Below, in pieces: positions 22,879 through 35,604 of a stretch of DNA of 64,000 bases. The position numbers and the translations under genes were made by a program. A model generated the notes under the pieces. It ran no database searches. It saw nothing but the letters and a program-made list of their open reading frames with translations, and was not told the origin of the DNA. Source of the stretch: Coenobita brevimanus (Eukaryota > Arthropoda > Malacostraca > Decapoda > Coenobitidae); the NCBI GenBank assembly GCA_032717465.1, contig CM064690.1, positions 28,759,153 to 28,823,152 on the forward strand. Direction: 5' to 3'. Every line of letters begins with the position of its first letter. The first letter of the stretch is position 1.

Positions 22879-23612
22879 GCAGTCCTTCATTCCCACTAAG
22901 TTTTTTAATTTGCATCATGATCATCATCATCCTTTTCCTTCCTCCATTTTTCTTCATTTTCATAATCATGTTCTTCCCCTGCAGGACAAAGGTTTCTCCC
23001 AACTTTCTCCAGTGCTTGTAAGACATTCGTTGTTTTCCACCCGTCATTTTTACTAAGTTCATCCGACCCTCTGCATCTTTGCCCACATCTTCCTTTTACA
23101 CCCCTTCTTGCAAAACGTAAATGAACAAGGATAACATTTTGCAAACATTTCCCCCAGACAATACACGTCCCCATCCATTTACAATGTAAGGAGCATTGCC
23201 AATGAAGGATCATAACAAATTTACAGGATAAGCAGGTTTCCATAATTTAACTATTGCCAGTTGTAATTTCCTATTTTATCACTGACATTCACTCTGATTT
23301 TATTGTGAAGTGTTGGGTTGCTGTATGAGTGACGATCAAAAAATATATTGCAATTTTATACTCGTAATCTTAAGAACAGAGGGAGTTTATAAATAGGGAC
23401 CCTGATCCCTATTTCATTTCAAAATACAAACGGACTACAGTTACAGTAAACAAATGTTGCTCGGTGGTGTTTCGACTACTGGTATTTCGCCTGCAAGCTT
23501 ATAATTCTTTCATATCCTACCGTATCTTTCGATCGGCCTCTCCTTGTGCTTCCAGCTCATAAAAAAAGGTAAGAAGCAAACTCCGTCACGTATTTAGAAG
23601 TTAGTAAACAAC

Positions 23613-23732
23613 CGTATCAAGTCGTCGTCATTAAAGTTTACCAGTGGTCAAGTAACCTCACTAATACTACGTTATCAAGTCTTCGTCATTAAAGTTTACC
23701 AGTGATGTCAAGTAACCTCACTAATACTACGT
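23613..23732. repeat. two-copy tandem duplication, about 58 bp
   Basis: The unit tatcaagtcgtcgtcattaa ... ctaatactacgt occurs twice back to back (first from about 23613, second from about 23670), with a three-base indel and few substitutions, so the duplication is recent. Confidence 0.9.
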
Positions 23733-25286
23733 TAACCCAGCTAAGAGAAAAAGCTGAGCAGATTTCCCAAAACAACTAGGAACTTTTCATAAATAAACGT
23801 GTATGGTTACCGTTCAGCACTCAAATACTTCCATATAACAAGTGAGTTCATAATTGCTACTTTGTATTTAGCGAGTCAAGTGGCCGTAGCATCTTGTAAG
23901 TAGCCGTGTTCAAGTCGACTTCCTTAGCAAACATGAGTGATAAATTCCGTGTTGGAGCCAGTCATCCTTACAGGGGGATAATTATGTACAGTCAGGGAGA
24001 TAAGTTTGTGCAGTGTAATCTTTTCTACTTTTCATTTTCATCTATTGGCTAATATTCCGTAGCTGAGTGACGCTTGGTGTGTTTTTCTGCCCATAAATGA
24101 GTCAGTGGTGTAATAAGTCAGGGAGGAGAGTGACGGACATGCCCTAATAGATATAGTGTGGTAATATGCGAACTTTTGTCCCAGACTGTACACGGGACTA
24201 AATATCGCGGCACGAAGGCGAATCATTGTGAACCATCGATGCTCACACGCCCTCTGCCAAATATGGTAACTTGTACTCTATTCCTTTTATTCATTTTCGT
24301 CATTTTTCCGCAATCCATGGTGAATGTGAATGCATGTATGACGTAAGAGGATAAACAGTCCGAGGTTTTTCGCATCTGGGGACGCAGAAATTGAGAATTG
24401 TTGAACAGAAGCGTCGTTGATAATATCTGGTGGGGTTATGTGCGGCTCCTCATCTGGCAACACCTTCATCAATATTCTTGGGTTTCTTATCGCTCGAGTT
24501 GCAAGCTGCAATGAAAATTTAAGGACGGGTTCATTCTTTTATTTGCGGAGGTGGCGTGTGTGTGCAGCGGGTGCATCTTTAACCCGGACCTTGAGCGAAT
24601 GCAAGTAAAAACAAAAAAAACAGGGTGTTGAGTGGCAAGTGCCGGGGGCGGGATGGTCTGTCGGCTCAGATGCACCCGTGCTTTTTAGTACTGTCTTGCC
24701 TCTGGCTGAACAATGCCCTTACGACCTGGCTACTTAAATTGCATTGTTTTCTCTTGCTTGGGAGTCACAACATACCAGTGAGGAAAGTTTGAAGATGGGT
24801 GATTAATTTGGAAAAGAGGTCTAAGAAAGAAGCAATAAAAATTACAGTACAGTATTACAATTTCTATTCTGATGGGAATATACAGCATAGTATAGTTGTT
24901 CAGAAGTGTTTGAAATTATATATTAGCTTAAGAACCAGCAATGCAAGATTTAACCTAATTTAGTATTATGTAAGATGCAATTCGCAAACAGAACTTTCCA
25001 CAAATCTAAACGACCTTGGTTCAGCTATTGACGTCCGGGAAAGGTGTAGGCCTCCCATGTACAATAGGCCTGACGGGGTTGGCTACGCTAGGCTTAAAGC
25101 TACCTGAGTTACACTACCTGTGGATTTTGTTTAATTAAGTGCTCAACAAACATTAGTTATATGGAGATTGTTTTAATGAAGTTAACGGTATCAACCTTTT
25201 CTCATATCACAGTGGTTATCTTAAGCTAGTGTTGTATTTGAGCCTAATTTTTTTCAATGAGATGACGTACTTTTTGTTGCTACAAC
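23733..25286. other. unique intergenic DNA, no gene seen
   Basis: Higher complexity than its flanks, with scattered CpG, but no coding signature. The frames at 24158-24346 and 24417-24608 match no family I recognise. Confidence 0.45.

Positions 25287-25325
<39 letters not shown>
25287..25325. repeat. (CA)n microsatellite
   Basis: About 19 CA units. Confidence 0.98.
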
Positions 25326-25326
<1 letters not shown>

Positions 25327-25939
25327 AGATGGTTTTATTCAGCTTAGAAAGTATTTATACTATGGGGTAAGATATATCCTTGATTTACCCTTTTCTCCTC
25401 TAGCTAGCTCCCCCAAATTTAATCGTTAGGAAACACGAAATATGAAATAAAATAACGTCCTTGGTTTAATTACGGCGAAGAACACGTATAATTGTAGTTG
25501 TTTTAGAGATAATTAAGATTTTTCAGATCGTAAATTAATCCAAACGAATAGGGAGAAAAAAATCCAGCTCAGACGTTGAAGAAAGGCGTAATTCCAGTAA
25601 TTACACGTTTTCAAGTTGTTCATTATTTAACCCGTTGTTGGCGGTGCAGCAACAAGTAGCGGTAGCATTGTTTTGTTACCGAGATATATACAAGGTCAGC
25701 CAGTACTCGGGAACATAATTACTCGCTGTTACTTCTGTGGTTACTGAGGACGGGTGCTACTGAGTGCGCGGGTACTTGCTGCTGAGAGGAAGTACAGAAT
25801 TATTTATGTTACTGATGCCTGTTATTATATGTGTGTTATTATCTACACTGTTAATATGTTACTAGTTGACATACCGTTATCTGTATCAGTCTATTTTGTG
25901 ATCTGTTCTTGTTATTGCAGTGTGTTTACCTCCAGTTAT

Positions 25940-26490
25940 CCATCTTATAATTTCTGTATGTCTGCCTGCCTCTATCTGTCATGTAACCTACGCCCGTTAC
26001 TATATCAGTCTACTTATCATGACCTACACTTGTTTGTCTTATCAGGCTTATCTATCCATCTGTCTGTCTCTGTCTCATGATCTACGCTTGTCGCATAATA
26101 ACCACCACTTTTCTGTCCATCCATCTATCTATCTCGCTGATGACTTTACGCTTGTCGCATAACCTTATCTATCAATCTCATCTATCAGTCCATCTACCTG
26201 TCTATTTATATCTCATGACCTACACTCCTCATAACCACCGCTTATCTATCTATGCATCTATCAGTCTGTCACATAACCTCTGCTTATCTATCTATCCAGC
26301 TATCTGTAATGACCTACGCTTGTTTCATAACCATCGCTAATCTATCTATCCCTCTGTCTCATGACCCACGCTTGTCAACCTATATTTATCTGTCTATCCA
26401 TCTGTCTGTCTGTATCTCATGACCTATGTATGTTTTATAACCTCCGCCTATCTACCTATCCATCTATCAGTCATTTATTCCACTCCATAC
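25940..26490. repeat. degenerate minisatellite with (CTAT)n core
   Basis: About eight imperfect units combine 'catgacctacgcttgt', 'cataacc' and a ctatctatc run, with lengths of roughly 45-70 bp. The open frames with many His/Leu/Ser here are by-products. Confidence 0.8.
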
Positions 26491-26639
26491 CCCATCTTTC
26501 TTTTCAGGGTATAATTGGCAAAGTTAATGTAGCCAGTCTCAGATATGCATATATTTATCAGCCTTGGGTACGAAGTAGAAAGCTCGTCCTCCAGTGAGAT
26601 TTTCTTTTTTCAGTCGGTTCGTAAAGCAGTACTGAGAAA

Positions 26640-26895
26640 TAGCGGGATTTTAATACATATATACATTCGTGCATCTATAGGCAACATGCAACACACATAC
26701 TTAGTTACTTATACACATACAAGTACAAACATACTGTACGTATATAATTACAGGCTTACCTATACATACATACATATATTGTACATACATCCATATATAC
26801 CTGCATTCATTCATACACCTTGCATACACACATACATGCTTACATATACATACATACATTGTTTCATTCATTCATACATACATGCAAATATATAA
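26640..26895. repeat. imperfect (CATA)n array
   Basis: Interrupted acatacat runs, including tacatacatacatata. Open frames over it are rich in Tyr, Thr and His. Confidence 0.85.
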
Positions 26896-27045
26896 ATAAT
26901 GTTCACCTGTAAACCCTCTCATGATGGGGATAACTCAAGTATATTATTCCAATCAACACGGCTATTTTATACAGCTGAGAGAGTCGTAGGACCCTGAGAG
27001 CACTGTCACTATAGCCTTTCATGGTCGGGACAAGTCTTTGGTGCG

Positions 27046-27217
27046 TATTCTCGTCAGGTAAGGAGGCTCCCTAGCACCTTTTCCTTGGCGATTTATTTTT
27101 GGATACAGTAGGTTAATGTCCTTTTTGCACGTTATTTATGCAGTGTGGCGATATTAGAATAATTTATGTAACAGGGCAGTAAGTGTAATAAGCAAAATAA
27201 GTCGCTTAGGAAAATAA
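27046..27217. mobile_element. long-TIR MITE 'ctcgt-taaggaggctcc', copy 1
   Basis: The left arm attctcgtcaggtaaggagg, then ccttggcgatttattttt, and an inner segment with gtgtggcgat and acagggcagtaagtgtaat are shared with copies at 42163, 48668 and 53994. The right arm (aagtcgcttaggaaaa) is cut short and an AAT microsatellite follows. Confidence 0.75.
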
Positions 27218-28319
27218 TAATGATAAATAATAATAATAATAATAATAATAAATGGGTAAATAACGTCGTCACACTGAAAGGGTTAAAAGAAGAGTCTAGT
27301 GGTTCCCAACGATGATAAGTGAGTTAGCAGGATATAACGAAATAAATGAGTGGTTTATACAGCGTGCAGGATATCCTCTCCCCACTTGTAACATCCACTT
27401 CAAGGTCTGACAATTACACCACGTCATTCTCCAACACTCCTCTCCGTCCTAGTAAGTTATTGCCCGTAGATAAATCCAGTTTTATTTATTTATTTATTTA
27501 TTTACTGTCTTCGTGGTGGCAGTCACTAGTCGACAGGATGGATAACATGTCAATAGTTTTTTTTTTTTTTTTTTTTTCCTCGGAGCCATATCGTCAAGGT
27601 TGTGTTGCCATAATAAGCGTATTTTTCTCGATCAAATTAATCTTGTCACACCTCGCTAAGTACTGCAAATTGAATGACGGGTTTTAAAATAAAATTGGCG
27701 GTTCATGAGTATTGTAGTTTTGAAATGCGTAGCACGGGGTTTGGTAAATAAAAATAAAACCGATAATAAAGATAAAACCGGTATGGCAGCACTGACCTCC
27801 CACACTTAAAGAGGAAAGTATTTCTTGCCTTTCGTCTTTGGAAAGTTAAATGCGTTCTCTTATTTCAGCCTAAATTTCCCCCTTTTAAATAATCCCATAG
27901 TAATTAAGGCAGCCTGAGACTCCCCAGCGATGGGAAATACCACACTGAGCGATGAGAACAAGGCGGAGAAGCAATTAATTACGAGTTATAAGACCGTTTC
28001 CTTGCATTGACTTACCGCGGCGAGCCATTGTGGAACGGACGAAGCATTGTGGATATTCTTTAGTACTGATTTCTCACCGACAATGTGTCTGAAAACATGA
28101 AAACATCCCGAAAACTAGTCCATTGTTCGCCAAGCCTTTCGGATCTATTATATGGAAGTGGATATGAGGTTTTTGAAGTTTTTGATCAATAGCGGTAGCT
28201 TGAGATGTATGACAACGTCTGAAAACAGTAAAACAAAATATTTCAGGTAAACAATAAGTATTTCCCCAGTGTAGGTGCAATTAGTGTATTTCTCCCGTGT
28301 TTGTGGTAAGTGACCGTAA

Positions 28320-28700
28320 GTTAAGGCAGTATTTATGGTGCTTTTTTAGAAGAATGTGTTGAGCTTCGGACGAGTAAGTGGTTGAGCGGTGTTGCCAAGT
28401 ACGCGATGCTCCCCCCGCCACCGCAACTTTCTGAAAATCTGGCAATACTTTGGCCATTAATTACCATCTGAGCTGTGCAGTAGCCGCGAGATTGTCATGA
28501 AACCCGGGAACGGACTTCGAAATACCCGTCAGAGGTCTCGGCGGGCGGTTTGTGTGGGTAAAAGGGGTTTAGTTTGTTTGGCCAAGTTTCTGGAACAATC
28601 GAAAAACGCGCGAAGCAAAACTGAAAAGCCGCAGCGCGTTGAGGAAAGGAGGGAGGGTGGAAGAAAAAAAAATGGTCGCTCGTTTAATGGATTGCGTTTA
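28320..28700. promoter_or_regulatory. CpG-containing high-complexity island
   Basis: An isolated stretch with many CpG dinucleotides (gtacgcgatg, cggcgggcgg, cgcgcgaagc, gccgcagcgcg) stands out between AT-rich DNA and a pyrimidine tract. The 86-codon frame from 28497 is basic and has no family motif. It could be a distant promoter or first exon, or an enhancer. Function is unproven. Confidence 0.3.
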
Positions 28701-28729
28701 TCTTCTTGGCGGGCTCCCCTCAGCTCCGT

Positions 28730-29060
28730 ACCTCTTCCTCCCTCCCTCCTTCCCTAACCCTCCCTCCATCTTTCTCCCCCTCCCTCCCTTCTCTTCCTCA
28801 GAGCCCCTCTCCCTCCCGTCCTTCCTCCTTGTTCTCCCTTTCCTTAGCCACCACGCTCTCCCAGCCTCCCCTCCCCTCATCCTGACTCTCATCCTCCCTT
28901 TCCCCTCCCCACCTCCATCTCCTCAGCCAGTCCCCTTATCCCCATCTCCCCTCCCCCCTCCGCCAAACCCGACGCCTCTCAATCCATTCCCTCCCTTGCC
29001 TTTCTTGCTTAGACCCCCTCCACCTCCCACACCCCCTCCCCTTCCCCCTCGCCCTATGCA
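28730..29060. repeat. polypyrimidine (CCTCCCTT) tract
   Basis: The + strand is almost entirely C and T in irregular ccctcc/cttcc blocks. The long Pro/Leu/Ser-rich frame is an artefact of composition. Confidence 0.95.
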
Positions 29061-29329
29061 TACCTGAAGCTCTTAATCTTACAGGGTTGTGTATATGAGT
29101 TTGGTCAGCACTTGAGGGTGTTTTTTGACGGCTGCCTTTGTAGTGGTGCTTCAGTGGAGGGTTGAGGGCCTAGTTAGTTGATTATTATTATTATTATTAT
29201 TATTATTATTGTTATAGATAGATAGATAGATAGATTATTGTTATTTGTTAGTCTGTCCTTGTTCCTAACCATAATGTTAGTCATTAATATTATTACGAGT
29301 TATTACCGTAGTCCTTAAAATAACATACC

Positions 29330-29334
<5 letters not shown>

Positions 29335-29360
<26 letters not shown>

Positions 29361-29494
29361 TAGCTTGTAGAAGCGGCAAACGAGAGAGAGAGAGAGAGAG
29401 AGAGAGCGTGTCTAGACGCCCCGGATATTGCGTGAGAATAATAGCTTTGTGGGACAGCACTGTGAACACAACACATTTATTGATTCCATTTTCG

Positions 29495-29562
<68 letters not shown>

Positions 29563-29654
29563 GTATTTGATAAATGAATTGTTAGGTAAGAGAGAGAGAG
29601 AAAGCGTTTTTGATAAGTGTTGAGTAGGTGTGTGAGCATTTTTGATGACTTGAG

Positions 29655-29702
<48 letters not shown>
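29335..29702. repeat. compound (GT)n/(GA)n microsatellite cluster
   Basis: Three GT blocks (29335-29360, 29496-29527, from 29659) are each followed directly or shortly by GA blocks. The repeated GT-then-GA order and a shared 'gatgacttgagtaggtg'-like spacer suggest local duplication. Confidence 0.93.
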
Positions 29703-30589
29703 TCCGGGTTTAGGTATACACTACTCCGTTCCCTGAGGCGCTTGAGTCATTCTGCACGCCACACCCTTCACATGTCATCATCGCATTCTACAGATTTCCT
29801 GTCCAGTTATTTAATATCCTGAACTCACTGACATTTGTGTGATTTAATGGTTATTTTTGGGTAATTCCGATAATTGACGCTTTGCCTGATATTCACTGAT
29901 GGTATTTGTGTATTTTATTTTATTTTTCACAGGTAATTCCTAAAACCGTACACTGCCAAGCACAGGGTATTTATTGAGTTATTTTATTTATTTTTCAGTG
30001 TTAATTCGGAAAATCATACACTTTCAAGCATTTACGTGTTTATTTATTTTCTGCTAGGTAATTCTGAAAATCCTACACTTCGAAATTCACGGGTGTTTAT
30101 TTTTTATTTTTTCATTAATTCATATTCCCTTATTGTAATGTTAGGTAAGTCTGAAAATCCTACACTGGCAAGCATTCACTGTTATTTATTGTATTTATTT
30201 TGTCAGGTAAATCCAAGCATCTACTGGTATTTATTTTTCTCTTTAATATTAGGTTATTCTGAAAACCCTCATCCAAACATTTACTTTTTTAGCGTTAATT
30301 CCTAAAAATCGTGCTCTTTACTACACATTCACGGGCTCCCCTATATAAGCTTTTAATTATTCTGAATCCGCATTGAGAAGATTAATTATTGCGTAAATCC
30401 TTCCGGGCAAATCATACACACTAGAACGTCGGAAAATAATCAAAGGATAATTAACGTTTAGATGAAATTGACCCCTTAGAGCCCGTTTTCTCGTCGCTTA
30501 AGGAAGAAGACTTTGCAATGGCTGTACTTCCATTCCATCACACTTCATGACTAGCATCGTATTCTAGTGCTAATCGGTTGCTGGGACTA

Positions 30590-30820
30590 AAGATGGAGAG
30601 ATGGCAGTTTTAGACCAGTTTAGAGTAAAAGGTGTATGTAGTAATCGAGCATCTTCGGGCATAAACAGGGAAGGGGAGACTGATGATGAGGGATGGAGTA
30701 GAGAGGTATGAGAGGGGTGTAGGGTTGAGGAGAGGGCAGCGAGATGGCAGGGGACAAGGCGACTTGGAGGCAATTTGTTTGTGGCCACCCCTTACGTGAT
30801 TGTCTCTCTCTCTCTCTCTC

Positions 30821-30851
<31 letters not shown>

Positions 30852-30852
30852 T
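30590..30852 (+). mobile_element. LINE 3' end, GATA-tailed family (copy C)
   Basis: The 3'-terminal part caaggcgacttggaggcaat, then ttgtttgtggccacccc, is shared with copies A, B and D. Here a (TC)n run sits between the body and a (GATA)n tail at 30822-30852, replacing the usual gaggcgtctgg. The frame is decayed. Confidence 0.78.
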
Positions 30853-31169
30853 ATATATTAAGTCAGGGTAGGACGAGACAAGAGGCAGTAGGCGAGGAGG
30901 GAAAAAATTAAGAGAAAAAGATGCATGGTCCTCAGGCAGACTAGCAGCTATACATGTTTCAATAATTTACGTTTGTTTTCATTTAGTCTCGTTCGGTTCT
31001 CGGGTTGGGAGATTTCAGAATTCCTGAGCGATTTATTTTGCACATTACTTCTTAATATCATTTTGTACGTGATTGCATCTATGTTGTTGTTTAATATATA
31101 AAGTATAGGGGAATATAAAGTGATATATAGAAGATAAATGGTTAAGGAAGAAGTGTTACGAGGTGTTTG

Positions 31170-31600
31170 TTCTGTTTGCATGAGTGATGATGTGTAATTA
31201 TGACAGGGTTAATGGTATTACGTAAATATAAATAAGGAACATTAATGTAGGGGCGTAATAAAGTGGAGGAATATATATAAAGAAAATAATTATAAGGATG
31301 CAATAAAGAAATGGAGGAATAGATATAAATAAGGAAAATTATAAGGGTGTAATAAAGAAATGGAGGAATAGATATAAGGAAAATTATAAGGGTGTAATAA
31401 AGAAATGGAGGAATAGATATAAGGAAAATTATAAGGGTGTAATAAAGAAATGGAGGAATAGATATAAAGAAAATAAGAGTGTAATAAAGCAATGGAGGAA
31501 TAGATATAACGAAAATTATAAGGGTGTAATAAAGAGATGGAGGAACAGATATAAAGAAAATAAGAGTGTAATAAAGAAAATGAAGAAAATGCTGCAAAGT
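31170..31600. repeat. minisatellite, roughly 45-48 bp unit
   Basis: About eight units contain aataaagaaatggaggaat, agatataa and ggaaaattataagggtgt with small indels. The minus-strand frame reads as Tyr/Ile/Ser-rich repeats and is not a credible gene. Confidence 0.93.
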
Positions 31601-31699
31601 CTCCCATTGTTTATCGTATTTGTATGTGTTGGCGATCTCATGGGATTGGGTCAAGATCAATATTAAGGAATTATAAGAACGTGAAGAAGCGTGGTATAG

Positions 31700-31990
31700 G
31701 ATTGCAGTGATAAGGAGCATAAAGAAGTGTAGGGTAGAGTATGGATGATTAAGAGGATAAAGAAGTGTAGGATAGAATGTGGATGATGAAGATGGTAAAG
31801 AAGTGTAGCATAGAATATGGGTGATAGAGAATAAAGAAGTGTAGTATAGAGTATGGATGATGAAGAGGATAAAGTATAGAATATTACGGATGATTAAGAG
31901 GATAAAGTATAGAATATTACGGATGATTAAGAGGATAAAGAAGTGTGGGATAATATATGGGTGATAAAGAGGATAAAGACGTATAGAATA
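31700..31990. repeat. second minisatellite, about 40-bp unit
   Basis: Units built from aagaagtgtagatagaata-like and tggatgattaagaggataa-like segments recur about seven times right after the first array, with variable spacing. Confidence 0.85.
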
Positions 31991-32689
31991 TTAATGATAA
32001 TAGTGGAACGAAGGCTTGTAGTGTTTGTTTTCCTTTGCCCGTGAGTGATGATTCTTGTTGTGATTGGGTTAATGAGTTAGCAGTGACTTTACGCAGCAGC
32101 AGCACCAGTAGTAGTAGTAGTAGTAATAGTAGTAGTAGTTCCTTTCGGTAACAACGAGGACTGGTATCTCGACCTCAGTGATTATACTGACTCTCAACAG
32201 TGAGCGATAAGATAAGGGACTGGCCACGCTTTCGCCCGTTGCAGAAAGGTTGGGTTTGGCGGGTGGGTCGCGGGATAACGGCGAACGAAAATTTAAGGGA
32301 GTGAACGATTTCCTCTTAAGCCAGAATGCCGGGAGAGGCTGTGTGTATCTCAAGTTTAGTAATGTGAACTTTTAATTAACAAGTCCCTTTTTACTCACTC
32401 CCAGGCGCCCGCTGCATCCGGGGAACTGGTTAATAAGGATGGAGAATTATTTATACCGTCCTACGCACTCTGAGAGAACAGTGTCAACGAACGCACTCCT
32501 ACGCTGAAAGTAACAATCATCATCATCATCATCATCATAACAGTGATGATAAGGAATTAGCGTATGTAATCAAGCGAAAGAGCATACAGAGTTTAGGAAA
32601 AAAGGGGGGGGGGGCTTCTTACACTGAATGGAGGAAAAGATCGAGCGGACATACATCAGAGAACTCAGTATAGCCAACGAACACCGTAA

Positions 32690-32986
32690 GCCAATTATTA
32701 TCTCAGCCATCCTCATCCAGTAACCATATCAATCACCGTCCATCTAGCTAGCCAACCAACCAGCATCCACCCAGCCATCTCGGCCAGCCAGCCATCTCAG
32801 TTTTCATTACCAGCCATTTAGTGAGCCTCCCCTTCATCCAGCCTTGAACCATCCTTCCAACCAACCAGTCATCCAGCTATCCATCCATTCAACCAACCAA
32901 CCAACCATCTCAGCAACCAACTCACCATCCTTCCTTACAACCATCCCAGTAAATCCAAGCAACCAGCCTTCCACCACACGTCATCC

Positions 32987-32990
<4 letters not shown>
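32690..32990. repeat. CCAACCAG/CCATCCAG degenerate repeat
   Basis: Irregular repeats of four-base units (ccat, ccaa, cagc) precede a (CA)n block at 32993-33020. Confidence 0.8.
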
Positions 32991-33024
<34 letters not shown>

Positions 33025-33089
33025 GAAGTTAGTGTTGAGGAAGAGTGTGTGTGAGTTTTTCAAATGCTAACTTGTGTGTCTAGTTGTAC

Positions 33090-34177
33090 CCTTACTCTCC
33101 TCCCCCCTTCGCCTTCCTCTTCCTCCCTCTTCCTGTTTCCCTCCTTTTTCTCCCCTCCCCATTCTTTCCCCTCCCCTCCCTCTTCCATTTCCCCTTCTTG
33201 ACTCCGTCCTCTCCCTCTCTTCTCCCTCTCCTGCCCATTTTCTCACCTTTCCCCTCCTATCTCATGTCTCTTTCTTCCCCTCTTCCCCTCCCCTTCCCTA
33301 ATCCTGTTCCTCTCTCCTCTCTCAGCCTGCCCCTTCCCTTCCCCTCTTCCCACCTTCCTCTCCCAGCCTCCCCTTCCCCTCTCCTTTCCAAGCCTCCCCC
33401 TTTCCCTTCCTTGTCCCCCTCTTCCTCACCATTATCCCACTCCCTCTCCCTCACTTGTCCTCTCCCTTCTGGCTCCCCCTTTCCCTCCCCTCCCCCTTCT
33501 TCCCCTTCCCTTTTTCTGTCTCCACCTCTTCCTCACCACTGTCTGTCCCCTTCCCTTATCCCTCCCTCACTTTTCCTCTCCTTTCCCCTGCCCCTCCCCC
33601 CCGCTGCTCAAACTTCTCTCACTTCTTCACTAACTTCTCTCCTCTCTCTCCCTCCCCTCCTCCTCCCCCCTCTCGGTCGCTTCTCTAACTTTTGACCTCC
33701 CTCCGCTATCCAAGTTTCCCCTCCCCCACTTCCCCTCCCCTCCCCTTCCCTCCTCACTCTCTTGTTTCTTCCCTTCCCCTCCCCACTCTTGTTTATTGTT
33801 TCTTTTTCCCCACTGTTGTTTCTTCCCCATCCCCTCTCTTCGTTCTTTTCCCCCTCCCCTCTCCTCCCCACTCTCTTGTGTTTTTTTTTTCCTCTTCCTT
33901 CCCCCCTCCCCATTCTTGTTTCTTTTCCCTTCCCTCCCCTGCCTTCCCCACTCTTGATACATCCCCTTCCCTTCCCCCCTCTACTCTTGATTCTTCCCCG
34001 CTCCTCCTCACGTTTGTTTCTCGCCCTTCCCTCCCCACTCCTATTTCTTCACCTCCCCCTCCATTCCCCACCCTCTCGTTGCCCCCCTCCCTTCCGCTCC
34101 CCACTCAGTTTCTTCCCCACCTCTACTATCTTCCACCTCTCGCCTCCTCCCCTCCCATTCTTCCTCCCCCATTCTTG

Positions 34178-34266
<89 letters not shown>

Positions 34267-34350
34267 TTCCCCTTCTTTCCTCCCCAACTCCTTTCTCTCT
34301 CCCCCGTCCCACACTCACTTCCTCGCCCTTCCCCTCATTTCCCCTCGCCA
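33090..34350. repeat. 1.3-kb polypyrimidine tract with (CT)n(CA)n core
   Basis: The + strand is nearly pure C/T for over 1.2 kb; (CT)n at 34181-34222 runs into (CA)n to 34265. The Pro/Ser/Leu-rich frames at 33084-34396 are compositional. Confidence 0.95.
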
Positions 34351-34534
34351 GTGTCCTCCCTTAACGAAACAAATTGATCTGTGTGTTAGGCTGTGATGCT
34401 GAGCGAATCATTTAGACAAGTACACTGGTTTTAGATTTGGAGCTGAAAAATGTGAAACTGTGTTCATGGTTGAATAATGCGAAATCTGAAAAATCTTACT
34501 CTCCATGCTTTTTTGTTTATCTATTTATTTCTTG

Positions 34535-34569
<35 letters not shown>

Positions 34570-34576
34570 CATTATT

Positions 34577-34666
34577 TCACTCATCTAAAATGTCGGGACC
34601 AACTTCTAGTCCCGGGCTCCTACGCTCCTCATGGGACTATGTAGGATTGGATGGATGGATGGATGG

Positions 34667-34669
<3 letters not shown>
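34577..34669 (+). repeat. SINE 3'-end fragment with GGAT tail
   Basis: tcatctaaaatgtcgggacc and cccgggctcctacgctcctc match the 3' body of the SINE at 2330-2530. The tail is a clean ggatggatggatggat run that passes into (ATT)n. Confidence 0.75.
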
Positions 34670-34713
<44 letters not shown>

Positions 34714-34800
34714 AACTATTACTACTACTACTGCTACCACCACCACCACCATCACCACTACTACTACTACCACTATTATTACTACTACTACCGCCGCCAT
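34668..34800. repeat. trinucleotide array that changes unit along its length
   Basis: (ATT)n gives way to (ACT)n, (ACC)n, then (ACT)n, (ATT)n, (ACT)n and a short (CCG): each block differs by one base, as expected for a decaying and re-expanding triplet array. Confidence 0.9.
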
Positions 34801-35107
34801 TATTTTTTGTTCTGCCGATCCCGGATTCAACACCTTCAGCGTATCATCGTAATGCAGTGAACGTTGCTAACCTTTGCACGGTGCTTGAGGACAGAGAACT
34901 TTATTATTATTATTTTTTTTTTCGTTTAAAGGTCAGTCACTGTTTATCAATACTCACAGGGTTGTATTCCGAGTGGCGTTGATGTCGTAACACCTCTCCA
35001 GTAGCTATTTATTGTGCTTGTTACACCTCGGTATCCTGTAGTAGGTTATTTACGGAAGCTGTGAATATTAAGGCGGTATAAATAACGTACAAGAGAATGT
35101 CAAGGTG

Positions 35108-35176
<69 letters not shown>

Positions 35177-35220
35177 GGTAGGAGAGACAGATGGACAGGA
35201 AAGTTGGAACGAGTTGACTG

Positions 35221-35284
<64 letters not shown>

Positions 35285-35319
35285 GGTGGAAGAAAAGCAG
35301 AGTTTGGGAAAATTGGCAA

Positions 35320-35361
<42 letters not shown>

Positions 35362-35500
35362 TGAGGAGAGCTGGTGGAAGAGATGTACAGTAGAGTTTGG
35401 AAGAGTTGATGGGATTTGGGAGAGAGAGAAGTGACGAGAGTTGGTGGAAGAGAAGTAGAGTTTGGGAGCGTTGGTGTGATTCAACAGAGAGAGAGAGAGA
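35108..35500. repeat. (GA)n blocks alternating with a 50-bp minisatellite unit
   Basis: Four units of the type gagttggtggaagagaagca followed by gagtttgggaaaattgg are separated by GA runs (35108-35174, 35224-35281, 35323-35358). The same boundary recurs, so unit and GA run were copied together. Confidence 0.9.
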
Positions 35501-35604
35501 GAGAGGTGGGTGGTGGTGGTGTGATGTGAGAGTGTCAACTTTAAGATTCCCGCTACTCCCATTTCCCCGTGAAGTCCACACCTCCTCACCATTAAAACCC
35601 CTTT

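Noticed and set aside
28497..28757. 86-codon basic + frame
   Set aside because: It starts in a CpG-bearing stretch but runs into a polypyrimidine tract and has no motif or splice partner.
31142..31720. 192-codon minus-strand frame with YIYSSISLLHPYNF-like repeats
   Set aside because: It results from a 45-48 bp minisatellite; unit lengths vary and are not all multiples of three, so the repeat frame shifts between units.
33084..34396. Open frames of 200-234 codons, Pro/Ser/Leu-rich, on the + strand
   Set aside because: They come from a near-pure C/T tract with a CT/CA microsatellite, have several overlapping frames of the same type, and no domain, signal peptide or splice support.
34437..34982. 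181-codon + frame
   Set aside because: Mostly poly-Leu from ATT/ACT triplet repeats and a SINE fragment.
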